A stretch of DNA of 64,000 bases from Bacteroidales bacterium (GTDB taxonomy: Bacteria; Bacteroidota; Bacteroidia; Bacteroidales; WCHB1-69), in the NCBI GenBank assembly GCA_024686335.1, contig JAILCI010000044.1:62001-126000 (forward strand), read 5' to 3'. Below, piece by piece: positions 16,067 to 23,750 of the stretch. The notes beneath the pieces are model-generated. The model searched no databases. It was not told where the DNA came from and was given only the letters and a program-made list of their open reading frames with translations. A program made the position numbers and the translations under genes. Position 1 is the first letter of the stretch, and each line of letters opens with the position of its first letter.

Positions 16067-17836
16067 TTATCTATTTACGATTCTGCGGGTTATCAAGCCT
16101 TCTTTCATCTCGCAAGTGATGATGTAAACGCCACTGGCAGGCAACGTCAACTCTATCATGTCAGACTCCGGAATTATCACCTTCAATAGAACACCTTCAA
16201 CATTGTAAAGCCGTACAATCTGCGGAATTTCCTGATCAAAATGAGCTATGCAACGACCTTGTGCAGGATTCGGGTAGATTTGCAGATTAGTTGGTTCGTA
16301 TGAGGAGATTCCCGTAGAGTCATCGATGATGATCGGCGGCACCAAGGTGTCGGTATGGAAGGAAATCATAGACCAAGCTCCATAAAGACTGTCGTCACAG
16401 ACACAACGCACATAGATGTCATATTCGGTGTCAGGTTGCAGGTCTGAGAGATGCAGGAAACTTTCTGAGGCGGCCAAATGAGTTCCGGTACCGAGAGAGA
16501 AGCCCCGGATGCCATATTCCGCTTCAAAATGGTCTGGATCGCCTTCAAAGCCCCACCCTATCGTGGCGCTGACAGTGTCAACTTCGATAAGATGCAAGTT
16601 GAAAACGGCGCTGCAGGTATCTTCAACCACAATGACCGGTGGCACCAGCGTGTCCGTATGGAAAGAAACCATAGACCATTCACCGTTCAGGGCGCTGTCG
16701 CAAACGCAACGCACGTAGACATCATAGTCGCTGTCGGGTTGCAAATCAGAAAGGGTCAGGCTGTTGACGCTTGTATTGAGCATAGTTCCACTGCCTTGAG
16801 CAAATCCTTGAAGACCATATTCAGCCTCAAAATGATCGGGAGTGCCCTCGCAGGTCCATGTCAGTGAAGCATTCATCGTATCAACACTGCTAACTGTGAG
16901 ATTGAAAATGGAGCTGCAAGTGTCGACAGGAATGTCTGGGGTTTGCGCCCAAAGTTGCAAATTATCAAGATAGAGGGCGGTTCCTTGCTGTGGTGATGAG
17001 TTAGCAGACGAAATAAGCATAATGATAAGAGAATCAGCCTCAACATAGGACACAGTAGAATCTATTTCAGAAAGCGGTGCGTAGTTCACCTCGAAAGGAG
17101 TATATGTCGAGTTGTCGGTCAGAGCTATTGTGTAGCCACCGCCCACAACTTCGCGCTTGTGGGTCATTGAGTTATACTTAGTGCCCAAAATCACCACTCC
17201 CCCGTTGTCGCCACTGACAGCAGATGTATACTTGTAATAGCCAGTAAGTCGATCAGGGACGGCGCCGCCTAAGGAGATACCACCATCAATAACAGAATTG
17301 ATATCCACATTGTCGAAACAAGACATCATCTGGGCAAAGTTTCCAAGATTGCTGTTGATGCTGAACAGCAAAGGCAGCATAGCATTAATGTCGACTGTAC
17401 CTGTTGTGAGGACCGTAGGAAACACCATCGTAGTCAACATCGTATCCAAAGAAGAGGCCGCCAGATTGTATACTAACGAGCTGATTATATCGGAAAGCAT
17501 GAAACTCTCCAACTTAAGCGCATGGCTACCATCCACAGCTCCGCTAGTCTCATTCGTCACCATCAGCAATGGAACATTCGTGTTCACATTCACATTCATA
17601 CCACTGTAGGTTATGGTCTGATTCACAGGATAGGTTGGGTAATCCCATCCCGTGGGATAGGTATAACTGCCATAAACTTCCAATGGGAAAAAAAGAACAG
17701 TAACGCTGTAGCCATTTCCCGTCGACCAATTCTCAAAACTGGGGTTAGGAATGTCTATGTTCGCCGGGGATTGGGAATACATTCTCAGTGGCAAAATTGC
17801 ACACAATAATAATAAAAATTGGGCGAGTCGTTTCAT
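16067..17836 (-). CDS. Secreted protein with PCMD-like domain, two fibronectin-III repeats and T9SS domain
   Basis: A 589-residue exported protein. Signal peptide (FLLLLCAILPLRMYSQ), then an N-terminal domain of about 280 residues (IPNPSFENWSTGNGYSV, YPTGWDYPTYP, ALYLDNLQLW) resembling the putative carbohydrate metabolism domain. Two fibronectin-III-like repeats follow (HFEAEYGLQGF...LTLSDLQPDSDYDVYVRC and HFEAEYGIRGF...LHLSDLQPDTEYDIYVRC), nearly identical to each other and probably a recent duplication. The C-terminus is a T9SS type A sorting domain (IYPNPAQGRCIAHF, GVYIITCEM). Likely surface-exposed and carbohydrate-related. The start at 17836 was chosen for the signal peptide and the promoter at 17861-17868. 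Confidence 0.85.
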   Translation of the reverse strand: MKRLAQFLLLLCAILPLRMYSQSPANIDIPNPSFENWSTGNGYSVTVLFFPLEVYGSYTYPTGWDYPTYPVNQTITYSGMNVNVNTNVPLLMVTNETSGAVDGSHALKLESFMLSDIISSLVYNLAASSLDTMLTTMVFPTVLTTGTVDINAMLPLLFSINSNLGNFAQMMSCFDNVDINSVIDGGISLGGAVPDRLTGYYKYTSAVSGDNGGVVILGTKYNSMTHKREVVGGGYTIALTDNSTYTPFEVNYAPLSEIDSTVSYVEADSLIIMLISSANSSPQQGTALYLDNLQLWAQTPDIPVDTCSSIFNLTVSSVDTMNASLTWTCEGTPDHFEAEYGLQGFAQGSGTMLNTSVNSLTLSDLQPDSDYDVYVRCVCDSALNGEWSMVSFHTDTLVPPVIVVEDTCSAVFNLHLIEVDTVSATIGWGFEGDPDHFEAEYGIRGFSLGTGTHLAASESFLHLSDLQPDTEYDIYVRCVCDDSLYGAWSMISFHTDTLVPPIIIDDSTGISSYEPTNLQIYPNPAQGRCIAHFDQEIPQIVRLYNVEGVLLKVIIPESDMIELTLPASGVYIITCEMKEGLITRRIVNR

Positions 17837-17860
17837 CTCTGGAATTGAAAAATTAAAATG

Positions 17861-17868
17861 CAAAAATA
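17861..17868 (-). promoter_or_regulatory. -7 box TATTTTTG for the fibronectin-type protein
   Basis: Perfect TAnnTTTG on the minus strand, 25 bases before the start at 17836. It lies between the PLD gene stop and this gene. Confidence 0.6.
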
Positions 17869-17907
17869 TAAATTTCAAAGAAAAATTATAAAGGGGAAAT
17901 TTGTGTT

Positions 17908-18423
17908 TTACGCAATAGGATCTCCGCACACATCACGGCGTTTGCACTTGGAACAGTGCAGACCCATCCAAACTTCGTCGAACTGTCGCATCGCCTTTTG
18001 AACCATTTCGGGCTCGTCGGTTAGGATGCCGGCCTCGAAATTTCGGGTATTCAGGCTTTTCATACCAATGCCTGCGCCCGTGAGGTTAGCACTACCCACA
18101 TAGGCCAGTTGCCCATCAAAAATCAGCATTTTGAAATGGACCCGCGGACAAAGCACGCGTTCCATGCCGCGTATGAGTTCCGGATATTTGTCAAAGTCCT
18201 CGCGGAATGCTGGTCCCGGCTCCTTAGCATGGATAAGGCGCACCGCCACTCCGCGGCGCACGAGCTGCGCCAATACGGCCAAAAACGGTTGGGTTCTCTC
18301 CCCTATTTTTACATACAGGTCCTTTATATCGGCTGTGCCAATCCAAAGCGAACACTTTACGCGCTCCACGCGCAAAAGCACATCGGTGTAATGGGATTCA
18401 TTGAGAATAATCTGTGTTGCCAT
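17908..18423 (-). CDS. Phospholipase-D-like nuclease with C-terminal cysteine cluster
   Basis: A 171-residue protein with one PLD motif: His96-x-Lys98-x4-Asp103 in VHFKMLIFDGQLAYVGSANL, as in the Nuc/bacterial PLD endonucleases that dimerise to build one active site. The C-terminal end has CSKCKRRDVC, a four-residue-spaced cysteine set that may bind Zn or an iron-sulfur cluster, which is unusual for this group. The start MATQIILN at 18423 was chosen because it lies four bases after the stop of the WYL regulator gene; an upstream extension would only overlap that gene. Very likely translated from the same mRNA as the regulator. Confidence 0.8.
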   Translation of the reverse strand: MATQIILNESHYTDVLLRVERVKCSLWIGTADIKDLYVKIGERTQPFLAVLAQLVRRGVAVRLIHAKEPGPAFREDFDKYPELIRGMERVLCPRVHFKMLIFDGQLAYVGSANLTGAGIGMKSLNTRNFEAGILTDEPEMVQKAMRQFDEVWMGLHCSKCKRRDVCGDPIA

Positions 18424-18427
18424 AATT

Positions 18428-19351
18428 TTACCCTCTTTTGCTGTTTTTCTTTCCAATCTCTTTCCCAATTCGTGATATTTCGCTACGCAGATCTTTGGGA
18501 GACAAAACCTCAACACTTTTGCCCATTGACAGGATTTCCTGAATAAAATCGAAAGTCGGGCATAGGAAAAAGGAGAAGACGGTATATTTGTCAGTGCGCT
18601 CAAGTTCCTTCTGGGAGTGATGCAGTGGCAGAGAACGCAAGTACTTTGCTTGGTAGTCATCGACTTTCAATTTCACCAGTTGCGGTTTCTCATCCGCGAC
18701 GATAATACCGAAACAAGTGTTGAAATAGGTCTCCGCATCAAAGCTAGCAGGAATCTTGAATTCCTCAAACTCAATATCCATATCTAGAATTCTATCTAAG
18801 GCATAGACTTTCAATGGGTTATCGCCATATTTGGCGAGCAGATACCAGCGACGTTTGAATGATTTCAACGCATAGGGTTCCACATGATATAAGTTAGAAC
18901 AAGAGTCATCTTCCATCCAAAAGGGTTTATAGCTGAATGTCAACATCTTGCTTTCACGCATAGCTTCAAGTATAGTGGGCAGGAACTCTCTACCGGAAGG
19001 GTTCTCCTCCAGTAAAATACGATCTTTTAAGTGAACGCTCTGATCAAGTTGGCTGCTCAAGGAGAGGGCATCCAGCAGCCAACCTTTATAGCCACTGGTG
19101 TTATTCACATCGCCACGGTTGGCAATGTAATAAGCATTGTGGCTCTTCCGGCAGGTAATCTCGATACCGAACACCTCTCGGATTCCTTCAACATGGTTAT
19201 GAAAAGAGCGTTTGGGATATTCATCTCCGTTGGACAAGAGATCGTTCAGCATCCATTTCTTGTTGATTTCGCTAAAAGTTATACCGGCAGAGCCAGCCTG
19301 GTTGATGGTGTCTATCAGCCAGATATACTTACGGATAAGATCTTTTGTCAT
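18428..19351 (-). CDS. WYL-domain transcriptional regulator
   Basis: A 307-residue regulator: an N-terminal helix-turn-helix region (FSEINKKWM, RSFHNHVEGIREVFG), a WYL domain in the middle (MLTFSYKPFW, HVEPYALKSFKRRWYLLAKY) and a C-terminal WCX-type domain. WYL domains sense ligands, possibly nucleic acid or nucleotides, and many control defence and DNA-damage genes. It is followed by a PLD-like nuclease gene with a four-base gap. Its promoter overlaps a perfect inverted repeat, GACTATG-N11-CATAGTC, at 19392-19416, a likely autoregulatory operator, and the half-site CATAGTC recurs at 19349-19355 across the start codon. Confidence 0.85.
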   Translation of the reverse strand: MTKDLIRKYIWLIDTINQAGSAGITFSEINKKWMLNDLLSNGDEYPKRSFHNHVEGIREVFGIEITCRKSHNAYYIANRGDVNNTSGYKGWLLDALSLSSQLDQSVHLKDRILLEENPSGREFLPTILEAMRESKMLTFSYKPFWMEDDSCSNLYHVEPYALKSFKRRWYLLAKYGDNPLKVYALDRILDMDIEFEEFKIPASFDAETYFNTCFGIIVADEKPQLVKLKVDDYQAKYLRSLPLHHSQKELERTDKYTVFSFFLCPTFDFIQEILSMGKSVEVLSPKDLRSEISRIGKEIGKKNSKRG

Positions 19352-19377
19352 AGTCGTTATGAATTAGTTTAACGCGG

Positions 19378-19385
19378 CAAAGATA
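19378..19385 (-). promoter_or_regulatory. -7 box TATCTTTG of the WYL-PLD operon
   Basis: Perfect TAnnTTTG on the minus strand, 27 bases before the regulator start. Confidence 0.65.
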
Positions 19386-19391
19386 CACAAT

Positions 19392-19416
19392 GACTATGAA
19401 AAATTATGGCATAGTC
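19392..19416. promoter_or_regulatory. Candidate WYL operator GACTATG-N11-CATAGTC
   Basis: A perfect 7-bp inverted repeat (19392-19398 and 19410-19416) begins six bases upstream of the -7 box and covers the -33 region of the WYL promoter. A further half site CATAGTCGT is at 19349-19357. The position fits a repressor site. Confidence 0.55.
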
Positions 19417-19447
19417 GTATTTTTTATCAATATCTCCAAAAATAACA

Positions 19448-19471
19448 ATGCCATCTTTTGGCATATCTTTG
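19448..19471 (+). promoter_or_regulatory. Promoter with ATGCCA/TGGCAT inverted repeat for the 153-residue protein
   Basis: TATCTTTG at 19464-19471 is a -7 box, 29 bases before the start at 19500. Directly upstream and touching it lies an inverted repeat ATGCCA...TGGCAT (about 19448-19464). This resembles the TATGCCA part of the neighbouring WYL operator. Confidence 0.45.
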
Positions 19472-19499
19472 CGTTACTTTTGTCGTAAAAATAGTTAAT

Positions 19500-19961
19500 A
19501 TGATAGAGCGCAAACTAAACAAACTATCTTTCGGCATTTTCCGGCCAGGCAGATTGATGGATAGCATCTTTAAGGACGAACTGAAGTTATTGGTATCATG
19601 CGGTGAAACGTTTTCAAATACAGAACTCAAACGTATTGCTCGCCGTTATACAAAGTTGGTCATGAAACTCATAGCCAATGGGAAAAACACCCATTATGCC
19701 AAGCGATTTGCCGTGCTTACAGCATTTGGTTGTGGATGTCATGACTTCCGGCGGATTATGTCGGAAGTGTATGCACTGCACTGCAAACACAATCATTATG
19801 ATGATGTTGCAGAGAGTATGGCCTACTATTGTGCACTTGCTTATGTTAACGATTTGCCAGAGCTGTTGCTTGAAGGCTGTGATAATTATGACAAACCGTG
19901 GCAGCAGGAGTATATCAGGAAATTATATGCCCCGCAATCTTTTCATCCATCTTGTTCATGA
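19500..19961 (+). CDS. Small basic protein of unknown function
   Basis: A 153-residue protein with no recognised family, signal peptide or membrane segment. It is helical and Lys/Arg-rich at the start (MIERKLNKLSFGIFRPGRLM) and has several Cys and His residues in the middle (GCGCHDF, ALHCKHNHYDD) that could bind metal. The start at 19500 was chosen over 19458 because of the promoter at 19464-19471. It is divergent from the WYL regulator and its 3' end overlaps the convergent gene at 19915 by 47 bases, so its last 15 codons may be shared by chance. Confidence 0.55.
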   Translation: MIERKLNKLSFGIFRPGRLMDSIFKDELKLLVSCGETFSNTELKRIARRYTKLVMKLIANGKNTHYAKRFAVLTAFGCGCHDFRRIMSEVYALHCKHNHYDDVAESMAYYCALAYVNDLPELLLEGCDNYDKPWQQEYIRKLYAPQSFHPSCS

Positions 19962-20418
19962 ACTCCACGAATGGCAGATTTGAGTTCGTGTGAGCCATTT
20001 CCTCCTGATAATCAACCGTGTGGAAATGGTCCGCCACGTTTCCGAACCAGGAGTCCTCGATAATGGGGAGCTTTCCGCCAGTTGCAGGCGGCAGCACTTT
20101 GATAACATGGACAGCAAGGCCTTTGTGATGGTTTTTACACCATGTCAGATTCGCGCTGACGTCCAGACATTTCACATACAACGACGAGCACGCTCCTTTC
20201 GAAGGTTTGATCATATTTCCGGGCGAGTCCCACACGAGCAGCCACACCTCTAATGGCGGGTCATAGTCGCCGTCTTTCTGGCAATTTTGGTATTGCTGCA
20301 CAAAATTTTGAACCGAGCACCACTCCACGTAATCCTCGGGAGTGAAACAATTCATAACGCCCTCGCGGCACTGCTCAGCATTGAATCCGATGGGGATGAT
20401 GATTTTCTTTACGGTCAT
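19915..20418 (-). CDS. Protein of unknown function
   Basis: A 167-residue cytosolic protein of no recognised family. It contains six or seven cysteines, several in the order CREG, NCFT, WCS, NCQ, ACSS, KCLD, WCKN, and a Pro-rich EVWLLVWDSPGNM segment. The start MTVKKIIIP at 20418 was chosen over 20475 because a TATCTTTG box lies at 20441-20448. The 3' end overlaps the convergent gene at 19500-19961. It follows the ATPase gene on the same strand by 74 bases but has its own promoter box. Confidence 0.6.
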   Translation of the reverse strand: MTVKKIIIPIGFNAEQCREGVMNCFTPEDYVEWCSVQNFVQQYQNCQKDGDYDPPLEVWLLVWDSPGNMIKPSKGACSSLYVKCLDVSANLTWCKNHHKGLAVHVIKVLPPATGGKLPIIEDSWFGNVADHFHTVDYQEEMAHTNSNLPFVEFMNKMDEKIAGHIIS

Positions 20419-20440
20419 ATCTTTGCTGTTTTTGATGTGG

Positions 20441-20448
20441 CAAAGATA
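20441..20448 (-). promoter_or_regulatory. -7 box TATCTTTG for the 167-residue protein
   Basis: Perfect TAnnTTTG on the minus strand, 22 bases before the start at 20418. Confidence 0.6.
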
Positions 20449-20492
20449 GGGCACGGGTGTGCAAAGAGGTGGCACAGCAATTGCGGTTATTT

Positions 20493-21620
20493 TTACAACC
20501 GTTCCAGCCAGTGCGAGAAGAAGACGTCGTTGACCGTGTACTCGGTACGGTGAAGGGTGGTTTCAGCATTCAGAAGTCCTTTTTCGCACAGGGAATCTGC
20601 TTGTTTGCGGGCGGTAGAGGGAGTTCCGATTCTATATTTTCTCAAAAACTCCGCTGAGGTAATCTGGGATACACAGCCTTCTTTTGCTATGGCAATCAGG
20701 AAATTCCACTGTTTGACGGTTAGCATCTGGCGATATTGTAAGTAAACCGCCTCCCCTTGCTGCATCAGTTGGGCGCAAGAGCTTTTCACCTCGTCATGTC
20801 CTATGTTGGTAACACCATTGTCATAAATGGTGTGACAAAGTTGTTGGGTGTAGTAGGTGTGACGGCGGGTCCACTCGAGTATAAAATCTACAGCTCCAGA
20901 ATCAACAGAACGTTTTCTTTGTCCGAAGAGGTTGACTATGAAATCTTTGTATTTTTCGAAAGGAATCTTGCCAAGAGATACAAAGGCGGTGCTTGAATAG
21001 AATGGTTTGCGCTCGTTGGCAAAGATGTCGGTCATGATGTGCCTTTTACTGCCGCAAAAGATGAATGTGATGTTCTTGGTTAGTTGAGTGTAGGTGCGCA
21101 ACAACGCCTCCATATTCTGTTCCGGATATTTACGAATTTGCTGGAACTCGTCAATAGCCAGCACGATGGGTGTGTTTTGACTGTCCAAAAACTCGAACAA
21201 ACCACGTAGGGTGTACTCTTTTTCGTGGGCGGTCTGGTAAGAGATTTGCAGTTGTGGCTCGCCGGTGATGGGGTCGAACGAAATTTGCGGACGGAGTGCT
21301 TTAATGAATACCATGAGTTTGTCCAAGAGGGAGCTTTTGGGACGAAAAGCCCGTATAGCCGCTTCCGCCAGCATCTTGATGAAATCGTCCAAGTTTCTGG
21401 AGGCAAAAATATCCAAGTAGATGGTCTGTATGTCAGGACGTTCGTTCGACAACTCGTCATACAGACGTAATATCAGCCCAGTTTTGCCCATACGTCTTTG
21501 GGAGATGAGGGTGGTGTCGGTGTGACCAGTGGTGTTGCGAAGCAGTTGTTGGAGTTCTTCTTCACGGTCGCAGAACAGTTCTTTTGACTCGTACGATTTG
21601 ATAATGAATGGGTTGTCCAT
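20493..21620 (-). CDS. Archaeal-type AAA/STAND ATPase
   Basis: A 375-residue ATPase. It begins with MDNPFIIKSYESKELFCDRE, a typical start for the group, then Walker A in SQRRMGKTGLILRLYDEL, Walker B in PIVLAIDEFQQI, and a sensor-like FIFCGSKRHIM. The C-terminal 120 residues resemble a winged-helix domain. It belongs with the ATPases described as predominantly archaeal (PF01637-like), many of which carry a nuclease domain; none is seen here. Cellular role unknown; such proteins are often found in mobile or accessory DNA. Own promoter box at 21644-21651. Confidence 0.85.
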   Translation of the reverse strand: MDNPFIIKSYESKELFCDREEELQQLLRNTTGHTDTTLISQRRMGKTGLILRLYDELSNERPDIQTIYLDIFASRNLDDFIKMLAEAAIRAFRPKSSLLDKLMVFIKALRPQISFDPITGEPQLQISYQTAHEKEYTLRGLFEFLDSQNTPIVLAIDEFQQIRKYPEQNMEALLRTYTQLTKNITFIFCGSKRHIMTDIFANERKPFYSSTAFVSLGKIPFEKYKDFIVNLFGQRKRSVDSGAVDFILEWTRRHTYYTQQLCHTIYDNGVTNIGHDEVKSSCAQLMQQGEAVYLQYRQMLTVKQWNFLIAIAKEGCVSQITSAEFLRKYRIGTPSTARKQADSLCEKGLLNAETTLHRTEYTVNDVFFSHWLERL

Positions 21621-21643
21621 GAGAATTCATTTTATAGCGGCTG

Positions 21644-21651
21644 CAAAAATA
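21644..21651 (-). promoter_or_regulatory. -7 box TATTTTTG for the ATPase gene
   Basis: Perfect TAnnTTTG on the minus strand, 24 bases before the start at 21620. The stretch 21652-21816 upstream shows nothing else. Confidence 0.6.
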
Positions 21652-21816
21652 CACATTTTTTCCAAATTATACAAAAAGTGTAATACAAAAGATGTAAAAT
21701 CCAACGATCGTAGGTGTGCGGCAAAAAAGGAAAAAGGTTTTCACCCCGCTGCAAACGCGATTTTTTTTAGCACGGTGGTGATTAGCGATTGAATGTGATG
21801 AAAACTTGAATTGTAG

Positions 21817-21987
21817 TTATAGTTCATCTATCTGATTCTCAATTTTTTTAATATCTGAAATCAAACGACTCATGTCAATCTTTTCTTCTTTAAACAAACA
21901 ATCAGGATGTCGTCCCACGAGCATCAGGTTCTGTGTGGCGGGCATAGCCGCCAGGATTTCTTGTAATTCTTTAATGTTAATAGCCAT
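21817..21987 (-). CDS. 56-residue protein resembling the start of a MoxR-type ATPase
   Basis: The sequence MAINIKELQEILAAMPATQN continues as LMLVGRHPDC and then a charged helix ending in IENQIDEL. The first 30 residues look like the N-terminus of MoxR/RavA-like AAA ATPases up to the P-loop, but the expected GKS/T is replaced by PDCLF and the reading frame ends soon after. It has its own promoter box at 22009-22016. It may be a decayed remnant with a new tail, or a real small protein. The start at 21987 was chosen over 22056 because the box lies between them. Confidence 0.45.
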   Translation of the reverse strand: MAINIKELQEILAAMPATQNLMLVGRHPDCLFKEEKIDMSRLISDIKKIENQIDEL

Positions 21988-22008
21988 ATTTCGTTTTTTA
22001 TTCGGCGG

Positions 22009-22016
22009 CAAAAATA
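22009..22016 (-). promoter_or_regulatory. -7 box TATTTTTG for the 56-residue protein
   Basis: Perfect TAnnTTTG on the minus strand, 21 bases before the start at 21987. A second identical box lies at 22093-22100. Confidence 0.5.
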
Positions 22017-22092
22017 TTCCGTAAATAAATGTGCAAGCATTTTCTGCTAGTAGCAACTGTTTTTGTACTTCACTACCCTATTTTTGACGTTG

Positions 22093-22128
22093 CAAAAATA
22101 AATTACGACTGTGCCAAACTATGGCACA
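22093..22128 (-). promoter_or_regulatory. Second promoter box with TGTGCCA/TGGCACA inverted repeat
   Basis: TATTTTTG on the minus strand at 22093-22100 is preceded by a perfect 7-bp inverted repeat, TGTGCCA (22110-22116) and TGGCACA (22122-22128). The adjoining CGACTGTGCCA resembles CGACTATGCCA in the WYL operator, so this may be another site of the same regulator. Confidence 0.4.
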
Positions 22129-22143
22129 GGCAACAAACTGGAA

Positions 22144-22171
22144 ATAAAAAGGCGGAGGATCACTCCGCCTT
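22144..22171 (-). terminator. Rho-independent terminator downstream of the flippase
   Basis: Perfect 9-bp arms AAGGCGGAG (22149-22157) and CTCCGCCTT (22163-22171) with loop GATCA. On the minus strand the stem is followed by a T run. It ends the long unit that begins with the giant T9SS protein. Confidence 0.8.
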
Positions 22172-22176
22172 ACAAG

Positions 22177-22266
22177 CTATTTCTTTGGCACGAATATGTA
22201 GGTTTTGTTTCCTACTGCTTTAGCAGTGCCACCCATCTTACGGGCTGCATTCTGCAATTCACCCAA
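22177..22266 (-). pseudogene. 29-codon C-terminal gene remnant
   Basis: After the flippase stop, a short open frame reads GELQNAARKMGGTAKAV and ends in TYIFVPKK before a TAG stop six bases from the terminator hairpin. There is no ATG at its start, only a TTG, and the frame is closed by TAG just before. It looks like the surviving C-terminal end of a deleted gene, or an unusually short peptide gene. The parent family was not identified. Confidence 0.35.
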
Positions 22267-22280
22267 ACTCTATTAAAAAA

Positions 22281-23729
22281 TTACTCTCTCACCATCATCT
22301 TCGCATCAGACAGGCGCACCAGCCTTGTACAGATACTCAAAACAAGTGCAATCACCACCACCACAACCAATGATGTTAACAGTTTGTCGGGCATCCAACT
22401 AGTAGACAAAATCACGATAGGCACTAGAAGAGCGGTGAAGAGTATAGCAGAGAGCCATGGCAATGTTTTGAATGGCACCTTCAACTCTCTCATAGCGATA
22501 TACCATTGAAGCAAGGAGACCACCGATTGTGTGCAGAGACTAGTCACAGCGGCGCCCTGTGCGTGCCATTGCGGGATGAGAATCAGGTTCAGAATTATGT
22601 TGACCAAAATACCTATAGCTGCCGTGATATTCAGTTTTTTTAGACTCCCATTCGCAGTAAGCAGGGTGCCAAAAACATAGGTAAAAGAGATAGGAATCAA
22701 GCCACAGATAATTACAGAGAAGACCTTAACACTTTCTGACACATGATCCGTGTAGAGAAACTGCATGACAGGCTCTCGATAAGCTATGAGGACCACCACC
22801 ATCGTCACGGCATACAGGTACAACAGCGAGAAAGAGGTACGGATAATGGGCTGGACGTTTTCCTTCTCTTTCAACATCTTGGAGAAAAGCGGTAACAAGA
22901 TGACGGAGAAGAGGTATGCAATCATCACCAAAGCATCGAGCAAACGGAAAGCGGAAGCATAGATACCAGCCTCCGTGGTAGCGATATCTACCGGCAACAG
23001 GCGCTCAATCATCACTGAATCTATGCGGTTATAGAATGCCATCAGGAAGGTCAGCAACGCGAATGGCAAACTCTTTTTCAAGATAAGCAGGAAGAAGGTC
23101 TTGTCCCATGTGAGCTTACGCAACTTCGACTTCCATAGCACAATAGTGAGTGCAACAGCATTTGCTATGAGATAAGCAGCGGTCTGGCTATATACAAACC
23201 ACTCTATCTGGAACGGTTTATCGGTAACATGTCCCCAGAGCAGCATTCCGCAGAAGATGATTGCCAGCAATCGGTCGAGCACAGACAACATACTGTCTGT
23301 CTTGAACATTAACAATGCAGAGACGTTAGAACGCAAATAGAGCATCGTTGCATTCAAAAACTGGTTTATGCCAACCCAAAACAAGAGTTTCAACTGAACT
23401 CCTCGATAACCGATAATCAACGCCACCGTATAGATAACCGCAAAATAGACTGCACAAAGGAGCAGTCTCAAGACTATTATGGATGATAAATACTTGTCTA
23501 ACAACTGGTTATTTTGGGCAATATTGCGATTGTTGAAATTGCAAATACCCATATCCAGCAACATATAGAAGATGTAGGAGAAGTTGAATATGGAGAAGTA
23601 GAGGCCGTAGTCAGCTGCCCCGACCTGATTCTGTACCCCGACCTCGACTCCGAGAATCCAGAAGGGTTTTATTAACAGGTTGAGGAATAAAAGGATACAG
23701 AGATTCAGAATGAAATCTTTCTGTTTCAT
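22281..23729 (-). CDS. Polysaccharide flippase (Wzx/MATE-like)
   Basis: A 482-residue inner membrane protein with about 14 hydrophobic segments and short basic loops, matching the polysaccharide biosynthesis/MVF group that flips lipid-linked sugars to the periplasm. Early segment WILGVEVGVQNQVGAADYGLY and later YNRIDSVMIERLLP, where charged residues sit inside the membrane, are usual for these flippases. It starts 21 bases after leuS and no sugar-transferase cluster is next to it, so its substrate is unknown. Confidence 0.85.
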   Translation of the reverse strand: MKQKDFILNLCILLFLNLLIKPFWILGVEVGVQNQVGAADYGLYFSIFNFSYIFYMLLDMGICNFNNRNIAQNNQLLDKYLSSIIVLRLLLCAVYFAVIYTVALIIGYRGVQLKLLFWVGINQFLNATMLYLRSNVSALLMFKTDSMLSVLDRLLAIIFCGMLLWGHVTDKPFQIEWFVYSQTAAYLIANAVALTIVLWKSKLRKLTWDKTFFLLILKKSLPFALLTFLMAFYNRIDSVMIERLLPVDIATTEAGIYASAFRLLDALVMIAYLFSVILLPLFSKMLKEKENVQPIIRTSFSLLYLYAVTMVVVLIAYREPVMQFLYTDHVSESVKVFSVIICGLIPISFTYVFGTLLTANGSLKKLNITAAIGILVNIILNLILIPQWHAQGAAVTSLCTQSVVSLLQWYIAMRELKVPFKTLPWLSAILFTALLVPIVILSTSWMPDKLLTSLVVVVVIALVLSICTRLVRLSDAKMMVRE

Positions 23730-23750
23730 AGTCCGGATCTCTGTATAATA

